Assembly (NCBI GenBank): GCA_958450365.1
Contig: CAUEEP010000601.1
Coordinates: 86,666 to 150,665 of the forward strand
Reading direction: 5' to 3'
Length of the DNA stretch: 64,000 bases
DNA from: Mesorhabditis belari
Taxonomy: Eukaryota > Nematoda > Chromadorea > Rhabditida > Rhabditidae
Positions 1 to 12,665 of this stretch are shown piece by piece (the first letter of the stretch is position 1; every line of letters starts with the position of its first letter). Below the pieces are notes generated by a model. That model saw only the letters and a program-made list of their open reading frames with translations, searched no databases and was not told the DNA's origin. A program made the translations under genes and the position numbers.

Positions 1-213
1 TTCTCTTGTTTTAACAACTACAAACAACTTTTTAATCGATCCAAACTTCAATCTGGAATGCACACTTGAAATCTAATTGCTAGAAGTTAAAGTCGATTCA
101 TTTACAAGTTCTCTCAGAATTCCCAAAAACAAAAAACTGTGTCAGCTCTACTATTCAGATGGTCAACAGATTTGCTTTGCTGATGTCCCTATCTGTTTTC
201 ATCACACACAGTT

Positions 214-290
214 GACCATGGCGGGGATCGAACCCGGGTCCGTCAGCGCCGGAGTGGAGACCACTACCAATACACCACAGAGAGATCTCT
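214..290 (-). other. tRNA-like degenerate sequence
   Basis: Read on the minus strand, this stretch has a D-arm-like segment (TGGTGTATTGGTAG), a possible anticodon arm and a T-loop (GGTTCGATCC). The acceptor stem does not pair and the T-stem has a mismatch, so I do not see a functional cloverleaf. It could be a tRNA pseudogene or the head of a tRNA-derived SINE. It may lie inside the 3' part of the minus-strand EDEM gene. Confidence 0.4.
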
Positions 291-564
291 CTTCGGGTTG
301 TGGAGAGGCCATTTACTCCGTACCTAGTTGGGAAAAGAACCAAAAATCCCTTTAAATCTTAGTTTTTATCAACCAGAATTCAAGTGTGAGTTCCAGATTG
401 AATCCTGGGAAAGTTTTGATAGCTTTTTATGAGTTGTTTCTTGGGAAAAATGATTGCTTTCAAAATTTGATGTTTTCTTTTAATATAATTGACTCTAATT
501 GACTTTTTCGAGATCTTTGAGCTTCGACAGCTCAAAAGCTTCCAGCTTTGACAAATTCACTTAC

Positions 565-3500
565 GGTTTCATACATTGTGCACCGGTTTGTCCATGTTGA
601 GCTTGTAAAACAGCGACTTCTTCTAAAACGCTCTTCGTTCGCTCGCGAATCTTCTTTGGGAGATCGGCGTCAAGGCGATCCCGGTGAGACCACTGAAAAG
701 AAAAGAAAGAAAGATTTGAGTTGTGGGCAAGAGATGGGATAGAGATCTGAACTGGCTGGAGATCTGAACACTGGCTAGAGATCTGTACACTAGCTAGAGA
801 TCTGAACAGTGGAAAGAGATCTGAACTGGCTAGAGATCTGAACAGTGGCTAGAGATCTGAACACTGGCTAGAGATCTGAACACTAGCTAGAGATCTGAAC
901 ACTGGCTAGAAATCACTGGCAAGGGATCTGAACACTCGCAACTCACTGGATTCGCGTGTTGTGCTTTAGCCATGTCGACCTCTTCTTCACCCTTTGCATC
1001 GAAAATGATCTTACGGGGAATCTGTAAGATCTCTGTCTTAAATCTGTCGATCGTCGATCGATATCGATCGATATCGTCGGTCGATCGATATCGTCGATCG
1101 TCGATGTCAATCTTTTTAATGCAAATTCTCTCACCTCATCCCCAAATGGATTCGCCATACTTAGCGGAAGAAAATGAGCCTCTGTAGTCATGACATATTG
1201 ATCGGGATCGAGTGGAAGATCCTCAGGCTCCGAAAAGATCATGTACAAATACTTGAATGTTTCCGATAACACAAAGGAGTCCATTCTGAAATCGGAATTG
1301 AGATTGTGCGTTCCAGGATTGACAATGCTGGTTGTGGATTGAGATTTGCACTCACCGATCCTCGTGAACCATCGTTCGAATGTCTTTGATCCCTGCAAAG
1401 CCACAAGAGACTTTCACGTTCTCATTTAAACTGTCCATCACCTGGAATTGAATCGTGTATGTTAAACGCAGCCTTTCTGGTGTACTCAGTTCTTTTTTTC
1501 TGGCTTTTCTGGCGCTAGAAATGGCTTGGTTTTATAAGAAAATGAGGAAAAAGCGTTGAACAAAAGTTCGTTTAAATTTTTTGATAAAACTCACCAATTT
1601 AGCCACTTCTAAATAATGCTCATCGTGTGTTGATCGATACAAAAAATAAGTTGACTCGATAAATTCCGGTCTTAATGGATGCTCAGCCCAGTGAACTTGA
1701 AAATCGTGCGTGAACGCTTCTGGCAAGAATTTGTGACGCTAAACGGGTGCAATAATGATTTTTCTCTTTAGATTTGATCGTTCTGGAACACACAGCGCCT
1801 ACCTTAACCACTTGGAAGAGCATCTCGTGCATTTCGATTGCCTCTCGCACATCTCCCTTCAACACTTGTAATCCAGGCCAAAAGGCTAACAGTGCATCCA
1901 TGAATGAACTAAAATATTAAATTAAACGTCTAGCATGACCTTAGGGGCTTCCAGGGCTTCTAGGACTTCTAGGACTTCCAAATTAGCTCTTACCGAGTTG
2001 CCACAGTTGGTCGATGCATATGAACGTCAACAAAAAATGGTCCTTTGTTCACATATCTCATCACCGCATCGTAATGCTAAAGTTTGATTTGCCTGACATC
2101 CACGATTTACAAATATTTAAAAAGCTTTTCAAAAAACCTTATTAAATCGCTCTAAATAGCTGTGATCTCCAAGCAAAATATAGGCCTTGAGACAATACTC
2201 ATAGTACGAGTCGATTCCAGCACCAATGCCCGAGTCTAAAGCTTTTTTTGGATGTCACGCTATTGATTTGGATGTCTAAATCAATGTTTAAATCAATGCT
2301 ATTTATAGGACTCACCCCGTCGAACCCAGTCTCCAGAATGAACATTGAGAACGGTGCCCATCAGATCGGAGGCTCTAAAGAAAGCCGATTTCATTAGGAG
2401 ATGTAATTTAAATGTTTCTTGAGTTAATTTCAAGCTCACCGATGTCTTTGTGCCCAGAGAAAATCCATCGCTTTTTTCGCTTTCTCCTCGTAGATTGGAT
2501 TGCCGGTAAGGCTGAAATAATATAATCATTTCAATAGCTGGCTTTTGGCTATGTGGCTTCTATTTCAGTCTGGCCCTAAGCCTACTTACAATCTGATTCT
2601 GTAGCCAGGTCAGGTAAGTCCATAAGCCAAGTCCAGCCTGGTTAAACTCTAGAGAGTGGCTCTAGAAAGTGCTTTGATCTTAACCCTGTCCTGGCCTGAC
2701 TCTTCTTACTTTCCGGATCCAGATAAAACAGAAGTCAAGCCCTAGCTTATTAGTCATGTTTGACTGTGTGTTCTAGGACAGCCTGAAGCCAAGCCTGAAG
2801 CCAAGTCTGAAGCCTGAAGCCAAGCCTAAAGCCAAGCCTGAAGCCAAGCCTGAAGCCAAGCCTGAAGCCTGAAGCCAAGCCTAAAGCCAAGCCTGAAGCC
2901 AAGCCTGAAGCCTGAAGCCAAGCCTGAAGCCAAGCCTAAAGCCAAGCCTGAAGCCAAGCCTGAAGCCAAGCCTGAAGCCCTAGTCTGTAAATTCACTGAC
3001 TCAAATCCAAATAATCCAAAAAAGACAAAAATCAAAAATCCGAACCTTAAAGAATCTAGTGTGACATCCAGATACAAGAAAAAACGCAATAGAAATAGAA
3101 TTGCTCTTATCAATTTTTCAAAATACCGCACTGTCGAGAGTTTGCGATTATTCCGAGAAATTGACGAGAGCAATTCTGATTTTAAACGCGTTTCTTCTTT
3201 TATCTGGATGTCACACTAGACTTTTTCGGGTTCAGATTTTCGACTTTCACACATATTTGTACTCGATGTGTGACTTACCGACTCAACGCAGCGAACTCGA
3301 GCAACAATGTCCCTCACAAGCCGGGGCCTTTTCCTTTTTTTTTTTCAAATACTCGAGCATTCCATGCGGAGTGGATCGGAATTTGAGGTAAGAGGTAATC
3401 ACAATAGGTAAATTAAATGTAATTATAAAAATAAAAAAAATAAAAAAAATAAGGTAGTGTCAAGTCTAGTATCCAGTCTAGTATCCAGTCTAAGATCCAG

Positions 3501-5658
3501 TCTAAGATCCAGTCTAGTATCCAGTCTAGTCTCCAGTCTAGTCTCCAGTCTAGTATCCAGTCTAGTATCCAGTCTCATCTCCAAAAACCAAACAAACATT
3601 CCAAAAGGGGAATCCCTGATGAAGTGTTAAAGGCGGGCAATAAACGATCAGCCAAATCAATTGCCATTTTCAGCAACTGTCGATCAGTATACCATTGTAG
3701 ATATCGTTCGTCTTGTCCTCGCAAGCGCTCGGCCATCAAATGACCTAAATAGTTTTGTGGAATGAACATCCTGGATCGCACAAAAGCTCTAGAAACAGTC
3801 CACAAGAAGGATTTTTGCAAAAAATGACAAACTGTTGTTATACTTGGCATTAAAAATTATAAAGTTGACAATATTAAGTTTTCAGTTTAAATCTAGCTTC
3901 TGTGATATCCAGAACGAGCCGCTTACCCGATATCAAACCGCCTAGCATGCGAATGTTTGTCTCAAACACAGAGACAACGATGTCCGAGTCGAAACGCACA
4001 TTGTCGACAATCTGAAGAGAGGTTTAATGAGTGAATTGCGAGATCTGGATGTCATGCATGAAAATGGATGAATGATTTTTGAGAATTTACCAATTTGACA
4101 CTTTTCGCGAATTCCTCAAATTCGCCGACCACGTAGAGAGTGTCCAGAGCATCTACGAGGGTCAGAGAAAAGCTGAAAGAGAATAGTTTCAAGTAAAACT
4201 AAATTTAGATTCTATTTGCAATAAGCTATTCAATCAACTATTCAATCTCTTCAAAGCTCTGCCATTCCAGCACTAGAAAAGAGTTCACACTTGTATGGGG
4301 CTTCTTTTCAAAGCTCTCACATTTTCATCAACTCTATGTTCTATCCTGGATGTCACCACTCACTTTCCCAGCGCCTCATCGACATCTCCCCTCGACGGAG
4401 TGACGCCTCGTTGTCTTCCCTTGCAACTCAAAGGCATCAATTCGTCAGCCGGCCAGGCGTATCGCATGTACGATCGATAGCCGTGCATGAACATTTCGTA
4501 AGCTTCTTTTCTGAAATATTATCTATTGATTTCATCTATTACAGTAACTAGTTATTTAGAGTTAGAAATTTTGAGTTTAACTGATCAAATTTCGATTTTA
4601 CACCATAGCGTTGTTTTTATACGTAAATTTTAGCTATTTAGCCAATTACAGTAATCATTTAAGGCTTTTTAGCAGTTTAGCCAATTACAGTAATCATTTA
4701 TGGCTTTTTTTAGCTATTTAGCCGATTACAGTAATCATTTAAGGCTTTTTAGCTGTTTAGCTGATTACAGTAATCATTTAAAGCTTTTTTTAGCTGTTTA
4801 GCTGGTTACAGTAATCATTTATGGCTTTTTTTAGCTATTTAGCTGATTACAGTAAACATTTATGGCTTTTTAGCCATTTAGCCAATTACAGTAATCATTT
4901 ATGGCTTTAAAGATTGAGATTACTGTAACTAGGTTAACTTTTATGATATAGTAATTTAGCTTTCTGTAGCAGTGAGTTTATTGTAATCAAATCAACTTTT
5001 TGATGCATATTCTTGCAAAATTGATGTTCAAAGTGTAAACCCAACCTTTCTAATACATTAAATTCTTCATTTTCTTGCAACCAAAACTACTTGTTTATGC
5101 AGAATTCACTGCACTAGAAGGAGACGTTCACAAATCTTAAGCACAAAGCACACCGCTGTACTCTACTCGACCTCGATTTCACTACTATTAAGAGATTTCT
5201 CAATATTTACATTTTCTATTGACCATGAGCATTGATTTGAGTGCGAATTGCCCTTGAGAGAGAACCAGAACCGGTTCTTTCACCTCTCCCACTCCCCTCT
5301 CCCTCTTCTACCATCAACCTTTGTGTCTGTAAAGAAAACCTCTGTTCTAAAAGTCCTCTACGACAATCATGGCATGCACAAAGGACATTGAAAGTATTTT
5401 CATTCTCTAGCTTAACACTTACATCAAAAGTTTCAAAAGTTTCCCTTCACAAAAATTAGTTTCTTAATTTTCGCTTAAATAAAGATTTTACAAAATAGAA
5501 GTCTACTGTGACCTCCAGCATAACCATTTTTTAAAAAAAGAATTCTTTAAAACCAACTTCAAGGCGGCTTTATCGATGGAAAGAGTCGGTAGGGGTAGAG
5601 CCACGAGGAGCAGTGCGAGGAGGCCGAGCGTCGATCGAGAGACCATTCTGGAGTGCAT
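565..5658 (-). CDS. EDEM: EDEM-class GH47 alpha-mannosidase-like protein (ER-associated degradation), 3' end outside window
   Basis: GH47 family; EDEM proteins trim or recognise mannose on misfolded glycoproteins in the ER and route them to ERAD. Exons read: 5558-5658 (start MHSR, or MVSR at 5646; hydrophobic signal segment), 4364-4510, 4091-4172, 3927-4011, about 3598-3786, an unclear exon near 3268-3385, 2440-2511, 2316-2374, 2138-2235, 1994-2076, 1803-1908, 1595-1738, 1356-1441, 1135-1285, 947-1021, 565-692. Family motifs in order: [83 protein letters not shown] and TTEAHFL. The [16 protein letters not shown] region resembles EDEM3 more than EDEM1, from memory of the family. Around 3268-3598 I find no clean splice join: the block reading [10 protein letters not shown] is open only in a shifted frame next to a poly-A run, so there may be a frameshift or sequencing error. 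The last exon read ([14 protein letters not shown]) ends in a donor at 565, so the gene should continue past the left edge. Confidence 0.85.
745..940. repeat. Minisatellite, unit about 19 bp (ctagagatctgaacactgg)
   Basis: At least eight imperfect tandem copies of a CTAGAGATCTGAACACTGG-type unit. The array lies in the EDEM intron between exons ending at 947 and starting at 692. Confidence 0.9.
1046..1104. repeat. Palindromic ATCGATCGATATCG cluster
   Basis: Dense overlapping ATCGATCG and CGATATCG palindromes within the short EDEM intron between exons 1135-1285 and 947-1021. Simple-sequence origin is likely. Confidence 0.7.
2762..2987. repeat. Minisatellite, 12 bp unit (aagccaagcctg)
   Basis: About eighteen imperfect tandem copies of AAGCCAAGCCTG and its variants (CTGAAGCCTGAAGCC). 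It lies in the large EDEM intron between 2511 and about 3268. Confidence 0.9.
3021..3250. mobile_element. Imperfect inverted repeat, MITE-like (about 230 bp)
   Basis: Arms of about 100 nt face each other. TCTAGTGTGACATCCAGATA near 3054 is the reverse complement of a stretch near 3203-3224, and the similarity runs inward through AGAATTGCTCTTATCAATTT. No ORF of its own. It sits in an EDEM intron. Confidence 0.7.
3454..3585. repeat. Minisatellite, 12 bp unit (tctagtatccag)
   Basis: About eleven tandem copies of TCTAGTATCCAG with TCTAAGATCCAG and TCTAGTCTCCAG variants. It lies just downstream of the EDEM exon ending near 3598. Confidence 0.9.
4620..4925. repeat. Tandem repeat, unit about 45-60 bp
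   Basis: Five or six imperfect copies of a unit containing TTTAGCCAATTACAGTAATC followed by ATTTATGGCTTTTT. The array lies in the first EDEM intron (4511-5557). The rest of that intron holds nothing else I recognise. Confidence 0.85.
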
Positions 5659-5779
5659 CCAAGCGATTAGCGTGAAGATTTTCGAAGAATTTACCCGTTT
5701 GTGCAAAAACCTAAAAGCTACTCAAGTAACTGTCTTAGATTTAAATTACAGTACCCGTTTGTGCAAATCTAGTAGTTGA

Positions 5780-8010
5780 AGAGAAGGCTCTTGTCCTCTT
5801 GAGTCCTCGTCGAGATTCAAATTACCACATTCTAGTAGAAAAATAGTCAAAAAAAGAATTAAGAATCGAAGAACGTGAATTGAAGATTAAAAATCTGAAA
5901 ATTAAATCCGAAATTGAAATTTCAGACAATAAAGTTCACTTTTTAATAGAAAAGGAATGAAAAATAATTGAGTCAAGCTTGTTTATCCAGCTGTTTTCCT
6001 TTTTCTTTTCTCGATATTTCATTTATCTAGATATGAGCGTTTATTTGAAAGTAAACTTAGACTACGGGCTATAAGGGCTAAGATTAGAGTATTTATGATA
6101 GATAAATAGTAGATAAGTAAAGAAGGAGTAGGAAAGAAGAAGGTACGAAACGCGAGAAAAATAAAAATTTTGTTAAAATCAGAATTTGGATGCAAACAAA
6201 TACCATGGCTTAGTCTCTTACATCAGCTGCTTAAAATGCTCAGGATCAACCAGATAACATGAGTTTTGTCAAAAATCTTGAAAAACCTTGAAAAATCTTG
6301 AAAAATCGAAAAACCCGGCTCTGGGATGTTGAAATTCGTACGCAGCGCATCCAATTACTCCAGAAAAGCCTCATTTTTTTTTGCTTTTACTGGTATATTC
6401 TTAGCGTTTATTTGAAAGTAAACTTAGACTACGCGATGCTTCTAGAAGGGCTTCGTTTAGAGTATTTATGGCAGGTAAATAGTAGATAAATAAAGAAGGA
6501 GTAGGAAAGAAGGAGGTACGAAACACGAGAAAAAGGAAAATTTTGTTAAAATCAGAATTTGGATGCAAACAAATACCATGGCTTAGTCTCTTACATCAGC
6601 CGGTCAAAATGATCAGGATCAACCAGATAACATAAGTTTTGTCGAAAACCTTGAAAAATCGCAAAATTCAGCTCTGGGATGTCGAAATTCGTACTCAGCG
6701 CATCTCCAAAAAAGCCATACTCCAGAAAAGCCTCAATTTTTCGCTTTTACTGGTAAATTCTTAGAAGTATGCTAAAAGTTTCCCCGCTTTTCCCTTTCCA
6801 ATCGCTTTCTCCAGCTTGATAGAGTATTTATGACAGGTAAATAGTAGATAAGTAAAGAAGGAGTAGGAAAGAAGAAGGTACGAAACGCGAGAAAAAGAAA
6901 AATTGTGCTAAAATCATAATTTGGATGCAAACTCCTACCATGGCTTAGTCTCTTACATCAGCCGCTCAAAATGATCAGGATCAACCAGATAACATGTCAA
7001 GCTTGTTTATGCAGATCTTTTTCTTTTTCTTTTCTCTATATTTTATTTATTTATTCGTGCTGGGTCATACCAATGAATTATTTAGAAAAATTCCAATTAA
7101 TAAGCGATCAAATTTCCATTTTAAACAGTTGTTTATTAGTTAAATGACAGCTGCAAATTGATTCTAATCAAAAAAAATTTGAAAAACAAATTTTTAAGAC
7201 GAATCTTTGGTTGAGATAAGAGAGGAGGAAATGAGGTAAAATTGATTTCGAAAATAATTGATTAAAATTGATTTCTCTAAAGTGTAACACACTTAAATTT
7301 AGATTGATAACTTGAAAGTTGTTTTGTTTGACAATGCTTTGTACTTTTTATTAAATATATTTAAATATAGAATTGAATTAGTGATAGATTATCGAATTTT
7401 CGAAAAGCTTAAGCAAATTTGAGTCACTTTTGAAATAAATTTGAGCAGAAAGTCAAGCTTTTCTGAAAATTCTTCAAATCAAAATCGACTTCCCGAGAGT
7501 TTTGAGTGAGTTCAATAGTCTCGAAACCTTTCAATTATCTGTAGATGATCTTGATCTTAAAGCTCTAGTGGATTCTTAACGTTATCTGTGCTATCAATTA
7601 CATACATTAGATCGTGTTGATTTTTATCGGCCCTTTTCGTGTTATTTGTATGAATTCATGTGTCTTAAATAATCTTAAAATTAAAGTTTTAAATTAAAAT
7701 GAATCTTAAATCTAGCGAAATTTATTTCAGATCCTGAATAAAGTATCTATAGAATTATAAGAAAAGTGATCGAGCCAAGAATCTAGCCAAGAATTCAGCT
7801 ATATGCCTAGCTTTTTATCGGCCATTTTCGTGTTATTTGTATGTAATTAATTGTATTTGTATGTAATAATAATTATTTGTAGTTCATGTGTATTCATCTT
7901 AAATCTAGCGTACTTTATTTCAGAATAAAGTATCTAGATTCAGAATAAAGTATCTAGATCTAAATAGAACTATAACAAAAGCGATTGATTAGATCTAGCC
8001 AAGAAATCAG
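5780..8010. repeat. Gene-free stretch with repeated units of about 350 bp
   Basis: Two near-full and one partial copy of a dispersed unit (about 6030-6370, 6395-6720, 6820-7000). Shared landmarks are GAGTATTTATGGCAGGTAAA, AGAAGGTACGAAACGCGAG, CCATGGCTTAGTCTCTTACA and CTGGGATGTCGAAATTCGTA. Another copy lies near 8697-9020. The short ORFs inside repeat with the unit and look non-coding. From 7000 to 8010 I see only AT-rich DNA. Confidence 0.75.
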
Positions 8011-8011
8011 C

Positions 8012-8190
8012 TACAGTCGAACCTCTCTATAACGTAACTCACGGGACGGCTATAGCTTACGTTATATAGAGGTTTACGTTATATAGAGTGCCGTTTTATA
8101 TAGCTTAACGTCGGCCGGGACCGGTCACGCCTTACGTTATAGAGAGGTTTACGTTATATCGAGGTTCGTTATAGAGAGGTTCGACTGTAT
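8012..8190. mobile_element. MITE with 23-bp terminal inverted repeats, flanked by TA
   Basis: The left end CAGTCGAACCTCTCTATAAC is matched in reverse at the right end (CGTTATAGAGAGGTTCGACTG). Subterminal ACGTTATATAGAGG repeats lie inside. TA on both sides and the TIR style point to a pogo/Tigger or other Tc1/mariner relative. No transposase. Confidence 0.85.
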
Positions 8191-9892
8191 ATGCCTAACT
8201 TTTCATGCTCTATCTTTTTTCTATTAACATTAAAATAGGTTTATGTGAAAGAAAGTGCTCAAATGGCTTCATCAAGTGTTCATCATTTTTGTTTCCACAA
8301 CTTCTTTCCCCCTAGAAACACACAAAAAACAAAGCTTTTCTATATCTATCAAAAGCCTATTTTAGAGAATAAATGCGCCTTTTTATTGGTAAAAATTAAT
8401 TAAACTAGTTATTTTTAAAAGGTGCAATGAATAAATGTACTAACTTTCAAGTTACTAATCTAATAATAAAATATAGATATTGTTAGCTGTAATTATAGTA
8501 CAGTATACTTTGAATATAATTTCCTTTCTTTTATTCAAATTTCCTTTCCAATATTAGCTCTTTTTTTTGCCACTTTTTTAATCATTTTTTCTAAGCGCTG
8601 ATTAATGCTAAAAATATGTGTTATATCTTAAAAAAACACTCATTCTCTCTACTTTAATTTGATACAAAAAAACGCAGAAAAAAAAGTATTGGTGTCGAGA
8701 TATGAGCGTTTATTTGAAAGTAAACTTAGACTACGCGATGCTTCTATGGGGGCTTAGATTAGAGTATTTATGGTAGGTAAATAGTAGATAAATGAAGAAG
8801 GAGTAGGAAAGGAGGAGGTACGAAACGCGAGAAAAAGAAAAATTATGTTAAAATCATAATTTTCATGCAAACTAATACTATGGCTTAGTCTCTTACATCA
8901 GCCGCTCAAAATGATCAGGATCAACCAGATAACATAAGTTTTGTCGAAAACCTTTAAAAATCGCAAAATTCAGCTCTGGGATGTCGAAATTCGTACTCAG
9001 CGCATCGAATTACTCCAGAAAAGCCTCAATTTTTTTGCTTTCACTGGTAAATTGTTAGCAGTATGCCAAAAGTTTCCCCTCTTTTCCGTTTCCAATCGCT
9101 TTCTTCAACTTGATACAATCGATATGCTAGGGAAAAGATTGAAAATTGAAAAATTGAGGAAAGATTTGAAAGAAGAACTTATTCCCAATAAACAAAGCAC
9201 TGGAACGTTTTGAACAAACAAAATAAAACAAAACGTTGAAAAAAAGTCAAATTTTTACAAATCTTTGGCTAAAAACTTTGGTTTAAACTTCAAAAATATA
9301 TGAGTAAATAGAATTTTTCAAATTAAAGCTTGAAAAACAGACACCGGAAAAGGCGTGTGACAGGTGGATGAATGGAAAAAAAGGTGAATGAGAAAATTGG
9401 GAGGGGAAAACGGAACGATCGGTGCGGTCGGATGGGTGGAAAAGAGGAGCCGCTTCACAAACAATTCACACCGATGCGTCGCGTGTTTTCGGGGGAAAAA
9501 AGATCCATGAAAAAGGGGTTTATCTCTTGGCTAATTCGAGTAAAAGATAGTAAAATATAGTAAAAAGTGATTTCATTTTAAATAAGACTCAAAAAACTAC
9601 GATCTTAGTTAGATATTGTACTTTTATACTATGGTAATTGTCAAAAATAGGTTAAAACTTGGAAGATATAGTCTAAAATAACTAACTAATCTGAAGATTT
9701 TAGGATAACTAGTTATTCTAGGCTTTTTCTAAGGATAACTAAGCTTTTTCATTTTTTAAAAAGAAAAAAAACCAAAGAAACGCCACATTTCCATTGGTAG
9801 GAACAAAAGTCGATAACTAAGCGGTTTTAGAATAACTAAAACTTATATGGGGCACAATATTCAACAAATATTCTTATAGACAATGCATCTCT
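8191..9892. other. Gene-free stretch
   Basis: Contains another copy of the 6.0-7.0 kb dispersed unit at about 8697-9020. Otherwise AT-rich DNA without an ORF, splice pattern or RNA gene I can support. The 62-codon ORF at 9372-9560 is Lys/Arg-rich and unrecognised. Confidence 0.5.
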
Positions 9893-10067
9893 CGTAACTA
9901 GACTGTGTAACTCGTAACTAGACTAGACTAGACTAGACTAGACTAGACTAGACTAGACTAGACTAGCCTAACTAGATTATACTAGACTAGACTAGACTAG
10001 CCTAACTAGATTAGACTAGACTAGACTAGACTAGACTAGACTAGACTAGACTAGACCAGACTAGACT
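9893..10067. repeat. Pentanucleotide microsatellite (gacta)n
   Basis: An almost perfect run of GACTA units, broken briefly by CCTAACTAGATT around 9965-10010. Confidence 0.95.
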
Positions 10068-10358
10068 ATTAACGGGTTTTTTTTAAAACATCTCAACTTT
10101 CACAACATCGTAATCCTGTCACTCATTTTTATCCAATCTATCCATTTTTTGGTTGGATTCTTTGAGAATTCATGAAGGATTTTTAAAAAATAAAAAAAGC
10201 CAATAGATTGAATAAAATAGAGAGATTTCTTTTCAAAATTGAAATCTTTTAAAAACACTTTGCATAGTTGAGAGAAGCATTGTAAGTATGAAATAATACA
10301 TAAAGTCTTAAGCAAATAATAAATCATATGTTCAGTTTTCTCCTTCCTATTCCTAATA

Positions 10359-10527
10359 CCGTATTTTCTCTAATAGTAGTGCACCCTGAGCATCGCCTAA
10401 ATTCCTCGAAATCTCGAGAACCGCTTATCAGAACCTATCGATGTGTGGTCGGAAAATGTAGCTGACGACGAGATCTAGTGGGGGATTAGAGTGTTCAGCT
10501 TCTGGGAAAGCTTGGAAACCGTAAGCT
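10359..10527. mobile_element. Partial MITE, TACCGTATTTTCTCTAATAG family
   Basis: Starts with ACCGTATTTTCTCTAATAGT and matches the complete element at 52818-53033 over about 160 bp, up to ACCGTAA. The right terminal repeat is missing. The next stretch, 10528-11596, has a fragment (about 10565-10700) related to the end of the Tc1-like element at 22.6 kb and is otherwise AT-rich without genes. Confidence 0.75.
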
Positions 10528-11596
10528 AGACATTAACTAGACATTATCTAGGCTAATTCTTTTGACAAATGGTAAAACGTGCTCTGTACGATCCAGTACT
10601 TTGGATGAATGAAATGACTTGAAATTTTGCATGCGATGCTTTCTTTATGTGAAAGAAACGCAAAAAGACTTTTAAAGACTTTTCACTAGGCTAGTACTTA
10701 TGTACTTATGTACTTATGGCGCGCTCAAAGCTAGCAAAAAAAGATATAAGATATAAGCTATAAGCTATAAAATATCCAACAAATCGAAACTTTTTCACTT
10801 TAAAATCTCATCATTCTGTCTTAAAATCTCCACAAAGGTTTCCTTTTTTCGTTGACGTTGTCCGGCAACCGTCTGATTTTCTTTTCAAGCAAATTTTTGA
10901 ACCGTAAACTTTCAAATCTCAACATGGAAAAGTTTAGATTTACAGAAAATTGCTTATTTATCAATATTATATCAAATAAAGTTACAGAAAGTTTAAAGAT
11001 TCGAAAAATTAGATAGAAAATCGAAAACTTTATGCAAGAGTCTAAAGAAATTCACCTGGATTCGCTCAAAAACAAAAATCAAATCAAACAAAAAAACACC
11101 AAACTCCTTCAACATGTAGTGTTTTTGATTTGAAAAACTCTGCAACTATAACAAAAAAAGCGCAACATTTACACCTGCAAGTCTTGTGAGTGGAGAAATT
11201 TCGTTTTTTTTCAGTGAGCAGCTGGGATTCTGGTTACAGGTGAACTTGCTGAACCTTTTTTAAGGGTAATTAAAAACATTGATACTGAAATGTTGACTCA
11301 TTGACAAAGCTAGGCTTGTAGACAGTCACTTTCCGCACTTTAACAAACACCCCTTTCATCAAGTATGAGAAATTCCTTTCAAATCCATGCTTTAGAAGCA
11401 AAAATCTTTTGCTAAAACGCAGAAAGTGACTTTTCAATGTCTAGAATTGTTGAAAATGACAAGGCAAGGTTCATAGTCCAAAAAAAAACTATCAAAAACA
11501 GATTAATATGTTGTTAAAGACCTCAAAGTTGTCTTTTTTCTAAAAGACACCATTTTGTAAATAAAAGGAGGATTTTAGTGAACAAAACAAAACAAA

Positions 11597-12046
11597 GGGA
11601 GTGGGACAAATGCGACCTTTTTTTTGCGCACCTGGACATTTGCGCACCTGGACATTTGCGCACCTGGACATTTTGCGCACCTTTTTTTGCTAGAAAAGAC
11701 CTTAGGAAAGGTCGTAGAGCTTCAAAAAAGTTTTCATAGAAGGGAATCGTATGCGTAGATTCCGAATTTCGACAAATCAGATTTCGCTGACACGTCAAAT
11801 TTGGACTAAAAGGCAAAAACTACGCAACTTAACGCTTTTCCGCAGTTTTTGCCCTTTAGCCCAAATTTGACGTGTCAGCGAGGTCTGATTTGTCGAAATT
11901 CGGAATCTACGCATACGATTCCCTTATATGGAAGTATTTTCGAAATATTTTCGAAGCTCTACGGCCTTGCCTAAGGCCTTTTCCAGCAAAAAAAAGGTGC
12001 GCAAATGTCCAGGTGCGCAAAAAAAAGGTCGCATTTGTCCCACCCC
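11597..12046. mobile_element. Foldback MITE, GGGACAAATGCGACC family (copy 1)
   Basis: Two arms of about 200 nt in inverted orientation. Both ends carry GGGACAAATGCGACC then a poly-T and GCGCACCTGGACATTTGCGC. The inner parts contain GATTCCGAATTTCGACAAAT. Four more copies lie at 40.7, 50.5, 51.7 and 56.4 kb. The short ORFs within are mirror images of one another and are not genes. Confidence 0.9.
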
Positions 12047-12184
12047 AAAAAAAACATAAACAAAACAAAAACATAAACAAAACATAAAGAAAACAAAACA
12101 TTTAACTTTAAAACAAGTTCAACTCTTGAAAATGCCAGCGTTCAATCGATTTTCGCTTTTTGACTTTCTAAAGCGTAGATGAAA

Positions 12185-12346
12185 AAATTTTAAGATCGGG
12201 AGGGTAAAATTTGTTGCACTTATTGAGATCTACAAAATGAAACCAAAATCATAAAGATTGGCCGACTTAGAAGAAAGTTACGGCGGGTTTGCGCAAACGA
12301 CCCAGTTGCGCAAAAAAAAATTGCGGAAATTTGCCTACCCCGAAAT
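12185..12346. mobile_element. Half copy of the GCGCAA/TAGGCTAATTTCCGC MITE family
   Basis: Shares CAAAATCATAAAGATTGGCC, GACTTAGAAGAAAGTTA and the end GCGGAAATTTGCCTACCCC with the complete element at 28571-28850. Confidence 0.7.
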
Positions 12347-12665
12347 TTGGGCGAAATGAAATTAGGCAAAATAAAGCTTTCCCATAGAATTGACGTGTAA
12401 CCATATTGAACATCTTAAATCTTTGTCATTTTTACTTCGATTTTAAATGTTCTTATCATTTTTGTTATGGGATAAATTAGCCTATCCCCTGAAAAGTTCA
12501 CATTATATTTTACTTCGCTAATCTCTTACACAAATGAGCAAGACAAAGATTTCAGCTTCATTTTTGCAAACTTACGAAAGCTTAATATTCATATTGTTTC
12601 ATCTTTTTGCTCTAGTTTCATTTGTCAACTTCTCGAGATGTTTTCCATGATGTTTTCCATTTAGG

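Noticed and set aside
155..355. Functional tRNA gene or the short ORFs over it
   Set aside because: The acceptor stem does not pair and the T-stem is imperfect. The ORFs on both strands are incidental.
2826..3173. 115-residue ORF with repeated SGLASGLA on the minus strand
   Set aside because: The repeat is the translation of the 12-bp minisatellite, and its ATG lies in the inverted repeat.
9893..10067. CRISPR-like or telomeric array
   Set aside because: A plain pentanucleotide microsatellite without spacers.
11872..12101. ORFs of 60-114 codons beginning MSARSDLSKFG or MPFSPNLTCQR at several sites
   Set aside because: They recur, mirror-imaged, in each foldback MITE copy and are parts of its arms.
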